Below, piece by piece: positions 8,998 to 18,195 of a stretch of DNA of 64,000 nt. The notes under the pieces are model-generated. The model saw only the letters and a program-made list of their open reading frames with translations. It ran no database searches and was not told the DNA's origin. Source of the DNA: Sphingobium sp. Lineage in GTDB: Bacteria > Pseudomonadota > Alphaproteobacteria > Sphingomonadales > Sphingomonadaceae. The position numbers and the translations under genes were made by a program. The stretch spans positions 62,001 to 126,000 of the forward strand of contig JAGRES010000015.1 of the NCBI GenBank assembly GCA_020446425.1, given 5' to 3'. Within the stretch, counting starts at the first letter, position 1. The number at the start of each line of letters is the position of its first letter.

Positions 8998-10143
8998 ATG
9001 TCCGATCATAATCCCGGCCTGCGTCCCTGGCGGGATATCGCCCGCCGCAAATGCCGCCAGATCATGGTCGGCGATGTTCCTGTGGGCGGCGATGCGCCGA
9101 TTACCGTGCAGACAATGACCAATACGCTCACCTCCGATGCGGCAGCGACGATCGACCAGATCAGGCGATGCGAGGAGGCGGGCGCTGACCTGATCCGTGT
9201 GTCGTGCCCGGACGAGGAAAGTACGGCGGCGCTCAAGCAGATCGTGCGCGCGGCGCGTGTGCCGATCATCGCCGACATCCATTTCCACTATAAGCGTGCG
9301 CTTGAAGCCGCCGACGCAGGCGCGGCGTGCCTGCGCATCAACCCCGGCAATATCGGCAGCGACGCACGCGTGAAGGAGGTTGTCGACGCCGCCAAGGCCA
9401 ATGGCTGCGCTATCCGTATCGGCGTCAATGCGGGCAGCCTGGAGAAAGACCTGCTCGAAAAATATGGCGAGCCATGCCCCGAGGCGCTGGTCGAGAGCGC
9501 GCTCGATCATATCAAGCTGCTGCAGGATCAGGATTTCCACGAATATAAGGTCGCGGTGAAGGCCAGCGACGTGTTCCTTGCGGTTGCCGCCTATATGGGG
9601 CTGGCCGAAGCGGTCGATTGTCCGCTCCATCTCGGCATTACCGAGGCAGGTGGCCAGCGCGGCGGGACGGTCAAGAGCGCCATCGGCATTGGCAACCTGC
9701 TCTGGGCCGGGATTGGTGATACCATCCGCGTTTCCCTGTCCGCTGAGCCGGAGGAGGAAGTGCGCGTCGGTTATGAAATACTAAAATCGCTGGGCCTGCG
9801 GACACGTGGTGTGCGCGTCGTGTCCTGTCCGTCATGTGCGCGCCAAGGCTTCGACGTCATTCGCACCGTGCAGATATTGGAGGAACGGCTTCAGCATATC
9901 CGCACACCGCTCTCGCTCTCAGTGCTGGGCTGTGTCGTCAACGGTCCGGGCGAAGCGCGCGAAACGGACATCGGCATTACCGGGGGTGGCAATGGCAAGC
10001 ATATGGTATATCTTTCGGGCGTAACCGATCACCATGTGCAGGATGCGGACATGGTCGATCATATCGTCCGTCTGGTTGAGGAAAAGGCCAGCGATATAGA
10101 GGCCGCGTCCGACCAGCCACTGGTCGCCGAAGCATCCGGTTGA
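8998..10143 (+). CDS. ispG: 4-hydroxy-3-methylbut-2-enyl diphosphate synthase (flavodoxin)
   Basis: Reductively opens methylerythritol cyclodiphosphate to HMBPP in the MEP isoprenoid pathway, using a [4Fe-4S] cluster. The 381 residues begin with the TIM-barrel half ([20 protein letters not shown]) and end with the cluster half, whose Cys ligands lie in [11 protein letters not shown] (near 280) and [11 protein letters not shown] (near 315). ATG 8998 follows CGGAG; an in-frame upstream ATG at 8959 lacks family similarity and is rejected. A small membrane-protein gene follows at once. Confidence 0.96.
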   Translation: MSDHNPGLRPWRDIARRKCRQIMVGDVPVGGDAPITVQTMTNTLTSDAAATIDQIRRCEEAGADLIRVSCPDEESTAALKQIVRAARVPIIADIHFHYKRALEAADAGAACLRINPGNIGSDARVKEVVDAAKANGCAIRIGVNAGSLEKDLLEKYGEPCPEALVESALDHIKLLQDQDFHEYKVAVKASDVFLAVAAYMGLAEAVDCPLHLGITEAGGQRGGTVKSAIGIGNLLWAGIGDTIRVSLSAEPEEEVRVGYEILKSLGLRTRGVRVVSCPSCARQGFDVIRTVQILEERLQHIRTPLSLSVLGCVVNGPGEARETDIGITGGGNGKHMVYLSGVTDHHVQDADMVDHIVRLVEEKASDIEAASDQPLVAEASG

Positions 10144-10163
10144 TTGCGGGAAGGGAGGCGCGT

Positions 10164-10445
10164 GTGCCGATCGAAACCGATACAGAAACAGCGGAAAAAG
10201 GACTGGTTGAAAAGAGGCCGGATTCGCCGCGTGCCGTTCGTTCTTCTGTCGCAGTTAGGGCGGGCGCCATGGGTGCGGCTGCTTGGGGGGCCTTGGCGCT
10301 GGGCGCGGTGGCAATTGGCGCTGTGGTAATAGGGCGGCTGTCTCTGGGCGCGCTGCGCTTGCGCAAGGGGACCATCGGTCATCTCCGCGTCGACAGGCTC
10401 GAAATCGGCGAGATCGTCAATCGGTCGGACGACATGCGGGCCTGA
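10164..10445 (+). CDS. Small Gly/Ala-rich membrane-anchored hypothetical protein
   Basis: About 93 residues, function unknown. A charged N-terminus is followed by two Ala/Gly-rich hydrophobic stretches (GAMGAAAWGALALGAVAIGAVVIG) and then a segment with a beta-like periodic LSLGALRLRKGTIGHLRVDRLEIG pattern. A GTG start at 10164 is chosen because AGGGAGG lies five bases before it; an upstream TTG at 10140 overlaps the ispG stop and lacks a ribosome site. Proximity to ispG suggests shared transcription. Confidence 0.6.
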   Translation: MPIETDTETAEKGLVEKRPDSPRAVRSSVAVRAGAMGAAAWGALALGAVAIGAVVIGRLSLGALRLRKGTIGHLRVDRLEIGEIVNRSDDMRA

Positions 10446-10457
10446 ACAGGTGGCCGG

Positions 10458-11267
10458 TTAGTTCAGGCCGGCGGCAAAGGCGACCTTCAGCGTGTCGGAC
10501 AATGAATGCGCGCCGAGTTTTTCCATCAGATGCGCACGATATATCTCGACCGTGCGTGGGCTGATTTCCAGATCAATGGCAATCATCTTGTTGGATTTGC
10601 CCCGCATCAGGCCGAAGAGCACGTCACGTTCCCGCGAGGTCAGGCGCTCGATCTGCCGTTTGGCTTCCTCCTGTTCGGAATGTTCTGCGATATGTTCTCT
10701 TATCTGGTTGAGAGCATTGTCGACCGATTTCTGAATATCGCCTTCCGGGCATGGGTAGATCAGGCAGTCCGCCGCGCCAGCCTTCATGGCCTCAATCGCC
10801 AGGCGGATATCGTCCTCGCTGGTCAGTACAAGGCACAGGAACCGCTCCGTCGAGGACAGTTGGCGAACGGTGGTTTCGACATCGCCCTGCTCATCGCCGA
10901 ACAGGATAACGCACCCTTGGTCCATATCGCTGACGCCATCGAGGAATAACTGTCTGGTGGGGTATGACATGACCGCCATGTCGGCCCGCCCGCTCAGCAT
11001 TTTGTGCACATCCCTGCGTCGCTTTTCATCCGCTGTTATGATGTAGCAGTGGCGCAGCCCGTGCGATGGCGGCTTTTCGATCTGCTGCTGCGTGTCGATA
11101 CTTATGCCATTACGGTCCGTGGGACTGCCGGTATGCAGCGCCCTTCGCCCATTGAATGAATCGCGGTTATGCCCTCCGGTAGTGTCAGAGCCATCATCGT
11201 CATGGCTCCCCCCTGAGTAAATTCCGCCGTTATGGCCTTGTTGTAATCCCTCGGCTTTCGCGTTCAC
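10458..11267 (-). CDS. LuxR-type regulator with degenerate FixJ-like receiver
   Basis: A 269-residue DNA-binding regulator. Residues about 75-190 look like a FixJ-type receiver but lack phosphorylation residues: the position of the acceptor Asp reads CVILFGDEQ, and the conserved Lys reads LIYPCPEG. Residues 205-269 are a good LuxR/GerE helix-turn-helix (LTSRERDVLFGLMRGKSNKMIAIDLEISPRTVEIYRAHLMEKLG). The first 70 residues are low-complexity and polar. The start is GTG 11267, with GGGAGG eight bases before it. It sits between ispG and the flagellar cluster, so a role in motility is plausible but unproven. Control by phosphorylation is unlikely. Confidence 0.8.
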   Translation of the reverse strand: MNAKAEGLQQGHNGGIYSGGSHDDDGSDTTGGHNRDSFNGRRALHTGSPTDRNGISIDTQQQIEKPPSHGLRHCYIITADEKRRRDVHKMLSGRADMAVMSYPTRQLFLDGVSDMDQGCVILFGDEQGDVETTVRQLSSTERFLCLVLTSEDDIRLAIEAMKAGAADCLIYPCPEGDIQKSVDNALNQIREHIAEHSEQEEAKRQIERLTSRERDVLFGLMRGKSNKMIAIDLEISPRTVEIYRAHLMEKLGAHSLSDTLKVAFAAGLN

Positions 11268-11474
11268 GGATTATCCTCCCGTGTAGTCGATGCCCCACTT
11301 CGGTAATGGTATCTTACGCCTTAAGCTTGTGGGCGTGGACTTGGTCCATTTTGAATGTTTCCGGGTTACGATGCTCTATCTCCGATGGAAAATTATCGCC
11401 TCGCCATGATCTGATTGGCTTTTTTACACCGTTATACATCCAAGTTGGACGCGATTGCGCGGAAATCGAATCGC

Positions 11475-11822
11475 TCAATTGGCTGACAGGCCTTCCATGA
11501 TCAGCCGGTTGATGCCGATCAGTTCCTCCAGGTCGCCCTGACCAGCGATAATGTCGCTGCTGTATCTATCGACCCAGAGCGACAGCGATATGATACTGGC
11601 CCTCAATTCGGGTGGCAGGCGGTTGGCGCTGTCGACGCAGGCCGAGCCGAAGGTCGACCATATTTCCCGGTTCCAGTGGAGCAGATCCACCAGGGCGACA
11701 CCCTTAACGCCTTTCGCATGGGCGCTGACCATCGCACTGGTGACCTGCGCCAGCAGACGATGCTCGGTCGTCCGCGGCGCTTCCGCGACCTGGCTCGTTC
11801 GTTGATATGCTGAAACGCCCAT
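11475..11822 (-). CDS. flaF: Flagellar biosynthesis regulator FlaF
   Basis: In alphaproteobacteria FlaF is needed for flagellin synthesis or secretion, working against FlbT. The 115-residue protein shows the family pattern: an N-terminal Tyr (SAYQRT), PRTTEHRLLAQVTSAM, NREIWSTFGSACVD, and LRASIISLSLWVDRYS. ATG 11822 follows GGAAGAG; the longer open frame from 11915 has no such signal. Neither flagellin nor flbT is adjacent, which is unusual, as they usually cluster. It is read away from motA, so the 11.8-12.0 kb region is a divergent promoter region. Confidence 0.8.
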   Translation of the reverse strand: MGVSAYQRTSQVAEAPRTTEHRLLAQVTSAMVSAHAKGVKGVALVDLLHWNREIWSTFGSACVDSANRLPPELRASIISLSLWVDRYSSDIIAGQGDLEELIGINRLIMEGLSAN

Positions 11823-11965
11823 ATTCTCTTCCGAAAACCGGTTCGCCCGCCCACAACAGGCGTGGCTGCATCTCCTTATAATAGGATGGGCGAGGGCCAA
11901 TGCGGCCAATTCCATTCATGGTAAACAATCTTTGGCCGTTCCGCCCGCCTGTTCGGTGTTCATCC

Positions 11966-11971
11966 TATAAT
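11966..11971 (+). promoter_or_regulatory. TATAAT -10-like element before motA
   Basis: TATAAT occurs at the end of a CATCCTATAAT stretch whose partial mirror (ATAATAGGATG) lies near 11878-11888, facing flaF. If used, transcription would begin after 11971, ruling out the TTG at 11971 as the motA start. No matching -35 or sigma-28 element was recognised. Confidence 0.3.
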
Positions 11972-12000
11972 TGACGAAAGCTTCATTTGTTTTCGAGGGA

Positions 12001-12897
12001 ATGACCGGCCCCATGCTGAACGGCGTTGGCTTCATCATCATATTGATCTGCGTGTTCGGCAGCTTCGTTATGGCTGGCGGCAAGATGGACATCATCTTGC
12101 ATGCTCTGCCGCACGAGATGATGGCGATTGGCGGCGCGGCGATCGGCGCGTTTATTGTTTCCAATTCGATGCATACGGTGAAGCTGGCAGGCAAGGGGCT
12201 GATGCGCTCGTTCAAGGGCAGCCGCTGGAAGGACAGCGACTATCTCGACCTGCTCACACTGCTGTTCCAGTTGCTCACCCTGTTCCGCAAGGACGGCGCG
12301 ACGGCGCTGGAGCCGCATCTCGACAACCCGCACGACAGCAACCTGATCAGCAAATTCCCGCGCATCATGGCGGACCACCACCTGATAGATTTCATTTGCG
12401 ATTATCTGCGCATGATGACGGTCAACTTCGAGGACCCCAACCAGATGGCCGAGGCCATGGAGGCCGACATCGACCGGCATCATCATGAAGAGATGGAGCC
12501 GCAGCATGCGTTGCAGATCATGGCGGACGGATTGCCCGCCATTGGTATCGTCGCCGCCGTGCTGGGCGTCATCAAGACCATGGGCTCGATCGACCAGCCC
12601 GTCGAGATTCTCGGCGGTATGATCGGCGGCGCGCTGGTCGGCACCTTCATGGGCGTTCTGCTCAGCTACTGCATCGTGGGTCCGCTGGCGTCCAAGCTAT
12701 TGCAGACGATCGAGGCGGACTCGAAACCCTATATTCTCGCGAAAACGGCCATCGTCGGATACGCGCAGGCACTACCTGTGCAGGTGGCGGTCGAAATCGC
12801 GCGGCGCATGACGCCATCGGCCTATGCACCCAGCTTCCAACAACTTGAAACCGCACTTGACGAGGCGAAAAATGGCATCATCGCGCAAGCAGCCTAA
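12001..12897 (+). CDS. motA: Flagellar motor stator protein MotA
   Basis: An ion-channel stator subunit in the inner membrane that couples ion flow to flagellar rotation with MotB. Four membrane segments are visible: near residues 5-25, 35-55, 180-200 and 210-235 (LPAIGIVAAVLGVIKTMGSI; GGALVGTFMGVLLSYCIVGP). A cytoplasmic loop lies between the second and third. It is about 298 residues. The start is uncertain: ATG 12001 or 12013 fits best, while an in-frame TTG at 11971 coincides with a -10-like hexamer. It is the first gene of a long motility/chemotaxis operon and overlaps the next gene by 26 bases. Confidence 0.93.
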   Translation: MTGPMLNGVGFIIILICVFGSFVMAGGKMDIILHALPHEMMAIGGAAIGAFIVSNSMHTVKLAGKGLMRSFKGSRWKDSDYLDLLTLLFQLLTLFRKDGATALEPHLDNPHDSNLISKFPRIMADHHLIDFICDYLRMMTVNFEDPNQMAEAMEADIDRHHHEEMEPQHALQIMADGLPAIGIVAAVLGVIKTMGSIDQPVEILGGMIGGALVGTFMGVLLSYCIVGPLASKLLQTIEADSKPYILAKTAIVGYAQALPVQVAVEIARRMTPSAYAPSFQQLETALDEAKNGIIAQAA

Positions 12898-13240
12898 AAA
12901 GACGGCTGAACCCCATCTGGAAGGGCCGGAGGCCGATGGCCGCATCCACCTTCCGCCCAATGTGACGACGACCATGGCGGAGGATCTGCGCGCTGGACTG
13001 GTGCTGGCCGCCGATCATGACGAAGCCATATTGATAGACGCCAGCGAGACGCAGAGCATTGGCCAGGCGGCGGTACAGCTGCTGGTTGCGGCCAAGCTGG
13101 AGGCGGAGCGCCTCAACCTGCCTTTCGCTATCGAACACGCCCGGCCCGAACTGGTCGATCGCATTACCGCACTGGGTCTGGCCGACATGCTCGAACTGGC
13201 CGCCTCCTCCACAGCGTCCGCACAAGAAGGACAAGCATGA
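12872..13240 (+). CDS. STAS-domain protein of the chemotaxis operon
   Basis: A 122-residue protein with a STAS/MlaB-like fold: beta strand IHLPPNVTTTMAEDLRAGL, then EAILIDASETQSIGQAAVQLLVAAKLEAE, where the Ser after TQ sits at the position phosphorylated in anti-anti-sigma factors. Similar small STAS proteins sit beside cheA in several alphaproteobacterial clusters, with unclear roles. ATG 12872 follows GAGG and overlaps motA by 26 bases in another frame. It ends on ATGA with cheY. Confidence 0.7.
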   Translation: MASSRKQPKKTAEPHLEGPEADGRIHLPPNVTTTMAEDLRAGLVLAADHDEAILIDASETQSIGQAAVQLLVAAKLEAERLNLPFAIEHARPELVDRITALGLADMLELAASSTASAQEGQA

Positions 13241-13605
13241 TGAGTAAACTCATTCTCACCGTCGATGACAGCGCCAGCATGCGCATGCTGCTCAAGGTCT
13301 CGCTGACCGCCCAGGGTTACCTGATCGAAGGCGCGGAAGATGGCGAAAAAGGTCTGGAGCGCATGCAGGAACTCGACCCTGACCTGCTCATCACCGACAT
13401 CAACATGCCACATATGGATGGCTTCGAGCTGATCGAGGCGGTGCGCGCGCGGCCCGAATTTCGCGGCACGCCGATCCTGGTGCTCTCGACCGAGTTTTCC
13501 GACGAGAAGAAGACCCGCGCCCGTGACGCCGGTGCGACGGGATGGATCACCAAGCCGTTCGATTCCGAAAAACTGGGAGCGGCGATCCGCCGGGTATGTC
13601 CATGA
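13237..13605 (+). CDS. cheY: Chemotaxis response regulator CheY (first copy)
   Basis: A single-domain receiver of 122 residues that carries phosphate from CheA to the motor. The acidic pocket (VDDS), phosphoacceptor Asp54 in LLITDINMPHMDG, a Ser in LSTEF at the Thr/Ser position, and the Lys in ITKPF are all present. Two ATG codons lie in tandem (13237, 13240), and AAGGA serves either. It overlaps the STAS gene's stop and cheA's start by four bases each, so translation is coupled. Confidence 0.92.
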   Translation: MMSKLILTVDDSASMRMLLKVSLTAQGYLIEGAEDGEKGLERMQELDPDLLITDINMPHMDGFELIEAVRARPEFRGTPILVLSTEFSDEKKTRARDAGATGWITKPFDSEKLGAAIRRVCP

Positions 13606-15791
13606 GTGATGACAAGGAACTGGATGAGATCCAGGCCATCTTCTTCGAGGAATGCGTCGAAGGGCTTGGTACCGCCGAGGAAGGGCTGACCGCGCTCGCC
13701 AATGGCGAGGCGTCGCTGGATGTGATCGCTGGCGTATTCCGGGCCGTGCACTCGATCAAGGGTGGGGCCGGCGCCTTCGGACATAATGCGCTGCTCACCT
13801 TCGCGCATGCGTTTGAAAATGTGCTCGACAAGATACGTGCAGGCGATATCGCGGCCACGCTCGAGATCGGCCAACAGATGCTCAGCGCCTTCGATGTGCT
13901 GTCCGACCATGTGTCGGCAGCGATGGGCAGGGGTGACATACCCGACGATGGGCCGGTGCTTGCGGGGCTGAACGCGTTATTGTCGGATGGGGGCGCGCCT
14001 GCGCCTGCGCCGGTAACAGAAGTGCCGCCACCCGCAGAAGAAGTCTCAGCCGATCCGGCCACAGAGGCAGACGAATTCGGCTTTACGCCGGTGACCGTGG
14101 ACCTCGACGATTTCAGCGCGAGCCTCGATCTCGGTGAGGGTGAAGAGGAAAATGACTCGCCCTGGATCGTCACATTTCAGCCCTCGCGCGCAGCCATGGC
14201 CAATGGCGCGGAGCCTCTGCTCGTTATCCGCGAGCTGGAGCGCATGGGCGCGCGGGTGACCGATGCCGATATCTCCAAGCTGCCGTCATTGCGCGAGCTG
14301 GAGCCCGAGCAAGGCTATATCTGCTGGAAGATGATCATCGACGGCAGCGTTGAGCGCAGCGAGCTGGACGAGTGTTTCGACTTTGTCGCGCCCGACAGCG
14401 TGATCGACTATCACCACAGGGAGAGCGAACAGCCTGCTGAGCAGCCAGAGGCTCCGCAGACGGATACTCCGCCGGAGGCGGGTGCAGAAACCCCCGATCA
14501 ACCCAAGGCAGCGGCGTCCGCGCCCAAGCTTGCCGCTGTTCCAGCCGCTCCGGTTCCTCCACCTGCGGCGGGCGGAGAGGCGAAGGCAGCCGATGTCGCG
14601 TCCCAGACGATCCGCATTGATGTGACGCGGCTCGACATGCTGCTCAATCTTGTCGGCGAATTGGTGATCCGCAATTCCATCCTCAACGACCGGCTCGGCG
14701 CGGAGGACCAGGAACGTGTCGAGCTGCCCCAGCTCGGACGTCTGACGCGCGAGATTCAGGACAATGTCATGTCGCTGCGCGCCCAGCCGATCCGTCAGGC
14801 GTTCAGCCGCGTACCGCGCATCGTGCGCGAGTTGTGCTCGGCGACGAACAAGCAGGTCAATCTGGAGGTGCAGGGCGAGACGACCGAGGTCGACAAGAGC
14901 GTGATCGAGAAGATCGGCGAGCCGCTGACCCACATGATCCGCAACGCCATCGACCATGGCCTTGAGACACCTGAAGAGCGCGAAGCGGCGGGCAAGGATC
15001 CGGTCGGCACCGTCAGCCTGTCCGCCGAGCAAAAGGGCGCGCGTATCGTTATTCGTGTGTCCGACGACGGGCGCGGTATCGACCGCGAGCGCGTGCGGCA
15101 GAAGGCCATCGACAAGGGTATCGTATCGGAAGAGGATCCGCTCACCGACGAGGATATCGACAATCTGATCTGCGCGCCCGGGTTTTCGACGGCGGAGACC
15201 ATATCCAATATTTCCGGCCGCGGCGTCGGTATGGACGTGGTGCGCACCAATGTCGAAGCGCTGGGCGGGCGGATAGAGATCAGCTCGACACCGGGGCAGG
15301 GGACCGCCTTCACGATGGTCCTGCCGCTCACACTGGCGATCCTCGACGGCATGATCGTGCGGATCGACGGGCAGCGCTATGTCGTGCCGCTCAGCCATGT
15401 GATCGAGTCCATCCGGCCCGAACGGGGTCAGGTGAAGGCGATGTCGCCGACATCCGAGGTGATCGACCTGCGCGGCTCCTATGTGCCAGTGCGCCGGGTC
15501 AGCGATCTGTTCGGCATTGGCGCCCATGCGCGCCGCAGCCCGGAGGAGAGCCTCGTTATCATCGCCGAAAGCGATACGGCGGGCTGTATCGGCCTGATGG
15601 TCGATGCGATCGACGACCGGCGCGAGCTGGTGATCAAGAGCCTCGACCAGAATCTCTACCCCATCAATGGCCTGTCGGGCGCCACCATATTGGGTGACGG
15701 TTCGATTGCCCTCATCCTCGATATTGATGCGCTGGTTTCGACGGCGAATGCGTCGGGCAGCCGCTTTACCCTGAAAGGAATGGCAGCATGA
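13602..15791 (+). CDS. cheA: Chemotaxis histidine kinase CheA
   Basis: A cytoplasmic kinase that phosphorylates CheY and CheB in response to chemoreceptors. At about 729 residues it is complete. The HPt domain has His50 in FRAVHSIKGGAGAFG; a proline/alanine-rich linker (about 120-330) holds a FSASLDL-type segment. Next come the dimerisation helices (IRIDVTRLDMLLNLVGELVIRN), the HATPase domain (HMIRNAIDHGLE; VSDDGRGID; GRGVGMDVV) and a C-terminal CheW-like domain (RYVVPLSHVIESIRP). The start at 13602 gives an ATGA overlap with cheY; an in-frame ATG also lies at 13596. Confidence 0.95.
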   Translation: MSDDKELDEIQAIFFEECVEGLGTAEEGLTALANGEASLDVIAGVFRAVHSIKGGAGAFGHNALLTFAHAFENVLDKIRAGDIAATLEIGQQMLSAFDVLSDHVSAAMGRGDIPDDGPVLAGLNALLSDGGAPAPAPVTEVPPPAEEVSADPATEADEFGFTPVTVDLDDFSASLDLGEGEEENDSPWIVTFQPSRAAMANGAEPLLVIRELERMGARVTDADISKLPSLRELEPEQGYICWKMIIDGSVERSELDECFDFVAPDSVIDYHHRESEQPAEQPEAPQTDTPPEAGAETPDQPKAAASAPKLAAVPAAPVPPPAAGGEAKAADVASQTIRIDVTRLDMLLNLVGELVIRNSILNDRLGAEDQERVELPQLGRLTREIQDNVMSLRAQPIRQAFSRVPRIVRELCSATNKQVNLEVQGETTEVDKSVIEKIGEPLTHMIRNAIDHGLETPEEREAAGKDPVGTVSLSAEQKGARIVIRVSDDGRGIDRERVRQKAIDKGIVSEEDPLTDEDIDNLICAPGFSTAETISNISGRGVGMDVVRTNVEALGGRIEISSTPGQGTAFTMVLPLTLAILDGMIVRIDGQRYVVPLSHVIESIRPERGQVKAMSPTSEVIDLRGSYVPVRRVSDLFGIGAHARRSPEESLVIIAESDTAGCIGLMVDAIDDRRELVIKSLDQNLYPINGLSGATILGDGSIALILDIDALVSTANASGSRFTLKGMAA

Positions 15792-16288
15792 GCGAAGATA
15801 CCCCCGTTGTTCAGGACATGAAGATCGTCACTTTCACTCTGGGCGGCCATATGTTCGGCATTGCGATGACGTCGCTGCTGGAAATCCGCGAATGGGCGGA
15901 ACCCACTCCGCTGCCCGGCGTGCCGCATTATGTGCGCGGCGTCACCAATTTGCGCGGCAATGTGGTGCCCGTCGTCGGGCTGTCCGAACGCCTTGGATGG
16001 GCGCCGAGTGAAACGCACCCGCGCTCCTGCATTCTCGTCATCAATATAGACGGCAAGCAGGCCGGGCTGCTGGTCGACGAGATGAACGACATCGTCAACG
16101 TCAACATGGCCGAAATTCAGCCTCCGCCGGAACTGGACGGCGCGGACACCTCGATGATCGCCGGTCTGGTGCGGGTTGTCGAGCGTGGCGGTGATGATGA
16201 TGAGAGGAAATCGGACAAGGATGAGATGGTGCTGTTGATCGACGTGCCAGCGCTCAGCCTCACTCGCCATCTGGATGCTGCTGCGTGA
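15788..16288 (+). CDS. cheW: Chemotaxis coupling protein CheW
   Basis: Links chemoreceptors to CheA at the polar or cytoplasmic signalling array. The 166 residues show the CheW fold: FTLGGHMFGIAMTSLLEIREW, the TPLPGVPHYVRGVTNLRGNVVPVVGLSERLG core, and ILVINIDGKQAGLLVDEMNDIVNV. ATG 15788 overlaps the cheA stop as ATGA, and cheR begins inside its last codons. Nothing is unusual. Confidence 0.95.
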   Translation: MSEDTPVVQDMKIVTFTLGGHMFGIAMTSLLEIREWAEPTPLPGVPHYVRGVTNLRGNVVPVVGLSERLGWAPSETHPRSCILVINIDGKQAGLLVDEMNDIVNVNMAEIQPPPELDGADTSMIAGLVRVVERGGDDDERKSDKDEMVLLIDVPALSLTRHLDAAA

Positions 16289-17139
16289 GCTATATTTCGC
16301 CCATAGACGGCGGAGCCGAGCTGAGCACGGCGGAGTTCCAGGCGATTGCCGCAATCCTGCATCAGGAGGCGCGCATTTCCCTGGCGCCGCAAAAGGCGAC
16401 GCTGGTGCGATCGCGCCTCGCCAAACGGCTGCGTGCCCGTAACCTGACGTCCTTTGGTGATTATATCGCGCTCATCCGGCGCGATACGGCCGAGCGCAAG
16501 ATCATGGTCGACGCGCTGACGACCAACCATACGCATTTCTTTCGCGAGAAACATCATTTTGACCATCTCGTCGAGGAAATGGTGCCTTACTGGCGTACAC
16601 GCGGGTCGCGCGACCCGATCCGCATATGGTCTTCGGCCAGTTCGTCGGGCGAAGAGGTCTATACCACGGCCATGGCGCTGCTGGGCCGCGACCTGCGAGA
16701 GGCGCAATGGGCCAAAAGCGCGCATGTGCAATTGCTGGCGACCGATATTAACGCCGATATGGTGGCGGCGGTGCGCAGGGCGGAGTATGGCAAGGCTGGC
16801 CTTGAGCAGATACCCCAGCCCTATCGTAAGCTGTGGACGCGAGAGACCAAGGACGGTTTCACCATCGCACCCGAAGCGCGCGATATGGTGACGCCCACTC
16901 AGCTCAACCTGTTTGAACGCTGGCCGTGGCGGTACCAGTTTGATGCAATCTTCTGCCGCAATGTGATGATCTATTTCAACGATGAGGCCAAGGCGGAACT
17001 GGAGATGCGCCTCATCAACCAGCTGCTGCCCGGCGGTGTGCTGTACATCGGCCACAGCGAACGCTTTGCCAGCAATGCACGCACCTTCATGATCCCCTGC
17101 GGTCACACCATGTACCGCAAGCCGGAGGATATGCGGTGA
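16285..17139 (+). CDS. cheR: Chemoreceptor glutamate methyltransferase CheR
   Basis: Methylates glutamates on chemoreceptors using S-adenosylmethionine, for adaptation. The 284 residues hold the all-alpha CheR_N domain, MVDALTTNHTHFFREKHHF, the SAM-binding WSSASSSGEEVYTTAMAL segment near residue 113, and FDAIFCRNVMIYFNDEAK near residue 220. The start is GTG 16285, overlapping the cheW stop by four bases. The same GTGA arrangement recurs at its own end with cheB. Confidence 0.95.
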   Translation: MSYISPIDGGAELSTAEFQAIAAILHQEARISLAPQKATLVRSRLAKRLRARNLTSFGDYIALIRRDTAERKIMVDALTTNHTHFFREKHHFDHLVEEMVPYWRTRGSRDPIRIWSSASSSGEEVYTTAMALLGRDLREAQWAKSAHVQLLATDINADMVAAVRRAEYGKAGLEQIPQPYRKLWTRETKDGFTIAPEARDMVTPTQLNLFERWPWRYQFDAIFCRNVMIYFNDEAKAELEMRLINQLLPGGVLYIGHSERFASNARTFMIPCGHTMYRKPEDMR

Positions 17140-18194
17140 AGGAGCAGGTCCCCGTCATCCAGCGCACCCGCGTTCTCATCGTTGATGACAGCGCGTCGAT
17201 GCGGGCTGTGCTGAAAAAGGCATTGCAGACCGATCCGCGTATTGATGTGGTGGGCGGGGCTGCCAATGCCGATATTGCGCGCCGCATGATCAAGGAACTG
17301 TCGCCGGACGTCATGTTGCTGGATGTCGAGATGCCCGGCATGGACGGCATTACCTTCCTCGAAAAGATCATGCGGCTGAAACCCATGCCGGTGGTGATGT
17401 GCTCATCGCTCACTGCAAAAGGCACGGACACGACCATTGAGGCCATGCGCCTGGGCGCGGTCGAATGTATCGCCAAGCCAGCGGGCGGGCCGGAGGCGTT
17501 GTTGCGCGAGGCCCGGACGCTCCGGGAAACGGTGAAGGCGGCGTCGCGTTCCACCTTGCGCGCGATCAGCCATGATCTGCCGCGCAGCGCGCCTAAGGCA
17601 GGCGGGTGCAATCAGGAGCTGGTGATCGGCATCGGCGCGTCGACGGGCGGAGTAGAGGCCCTGTTCTCGCTGCTGTCCGCGCTGCCGCCCGATATTCCGC
17701 CGACGCTGGTCGTTCAGCATATGCCCGGCATGTTCACCACTGGTTTTGCCGCACGCCTCAACCGCACCTGCCCGATGGAGGTAGTCGAAGCGCGCGATGG
17801 CGAAAAGCTGCGCGCCGGAACGGTCTATATCGCGCCGGGCAGCGACACGCATATGGAGCTGCGCGGCGGTCGAAACGGCCATATCCGGCTGCGTCCCAAC
17901 GCCCCGGTTATGGGCCATCGCCCCTCTGTCGATACGCTGTTCACCAGCATGATCGAGCTAAAGGAAAAAGCCATCGGCATCATCCTGACCGGCATGGGCA
18001 AGGATGGTGCGCAAGGGCTGGAGAAGATGCACAGGGCCGGGGCCTTCACCCTGGGCCAGAGCGAGGAAAGCTGCGTCATATATGGCATGCCGCGCGCTGC
18101 CAAATTGCTGGGCGCCGTCGACCGGGAAATCAATCTGGACGCCATGCCCAAGGCGATCATGCGCGCCTGCCGCGAACAATTGGGAGTATATTGA
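17136..18194 (+). CDS. cheB: Chemotaxis methylesterase/deamidase CheB
   Basis: Removes methyl groups from receptor glutamates after phosphorylation by CheA. The 352-residue protein has a receiver (VDDSASM; Asp63 in MLLDVEMPGMDG; CIAKPAGG) and a catalytic domain with Ser in GIGASTGGVEAL, His in VVQHMPGMFTTGFA, and Asp in LTGMGKDGAQG. The GTG start at 17136 overlaps cheR by four bases. One base separates its stop from the next cheY start. Confidence 0.95.
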   Translation: MKEQVPVIQRTRVLIVDDSASMRAVLKKALQTDPRIDVVGGAANADIARRMIKELSPDVMLLDVEMPGMDGITFLEKIMRLKPMPVVMCSSLTAKGTDTTIEAMRLGAVECIAKPAGGPEALLREARTLRETVKAASRSTLRAISHDLPRSAPKAGGCNQELVIGIGASTGGVEALFSLLSALPPDIPPTLVVQHMPGMFTTGFAARLNRTCPMEVVEARDGEKLRAGTVYIAPGSDTHMELRGGRNGHIRLRPNAPVMGHRPSVDTLFTSMIELKEKAIGIILTGMGKDGAQGLEKMHRAGAFTLGQSEESCVIYGMPRAAKLLGAVDREINLDAMPKAIMRACREQLGVY

Positions 18195-18195
18195 A

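Noticed and set aside
11971-12000. TTG 11971 as the motA start
   Set aside because: It coincides with a TATAAT hexamer, has no ribosome site and would add residues outside the family's usual N-terminus.
14286-15527. A 413-codon open frame on the minus strand inside cheA
   Set aside because: It is a GC-bias shadow of cheA; no ribosome site, no family similarity and full overlap with a certain gene.
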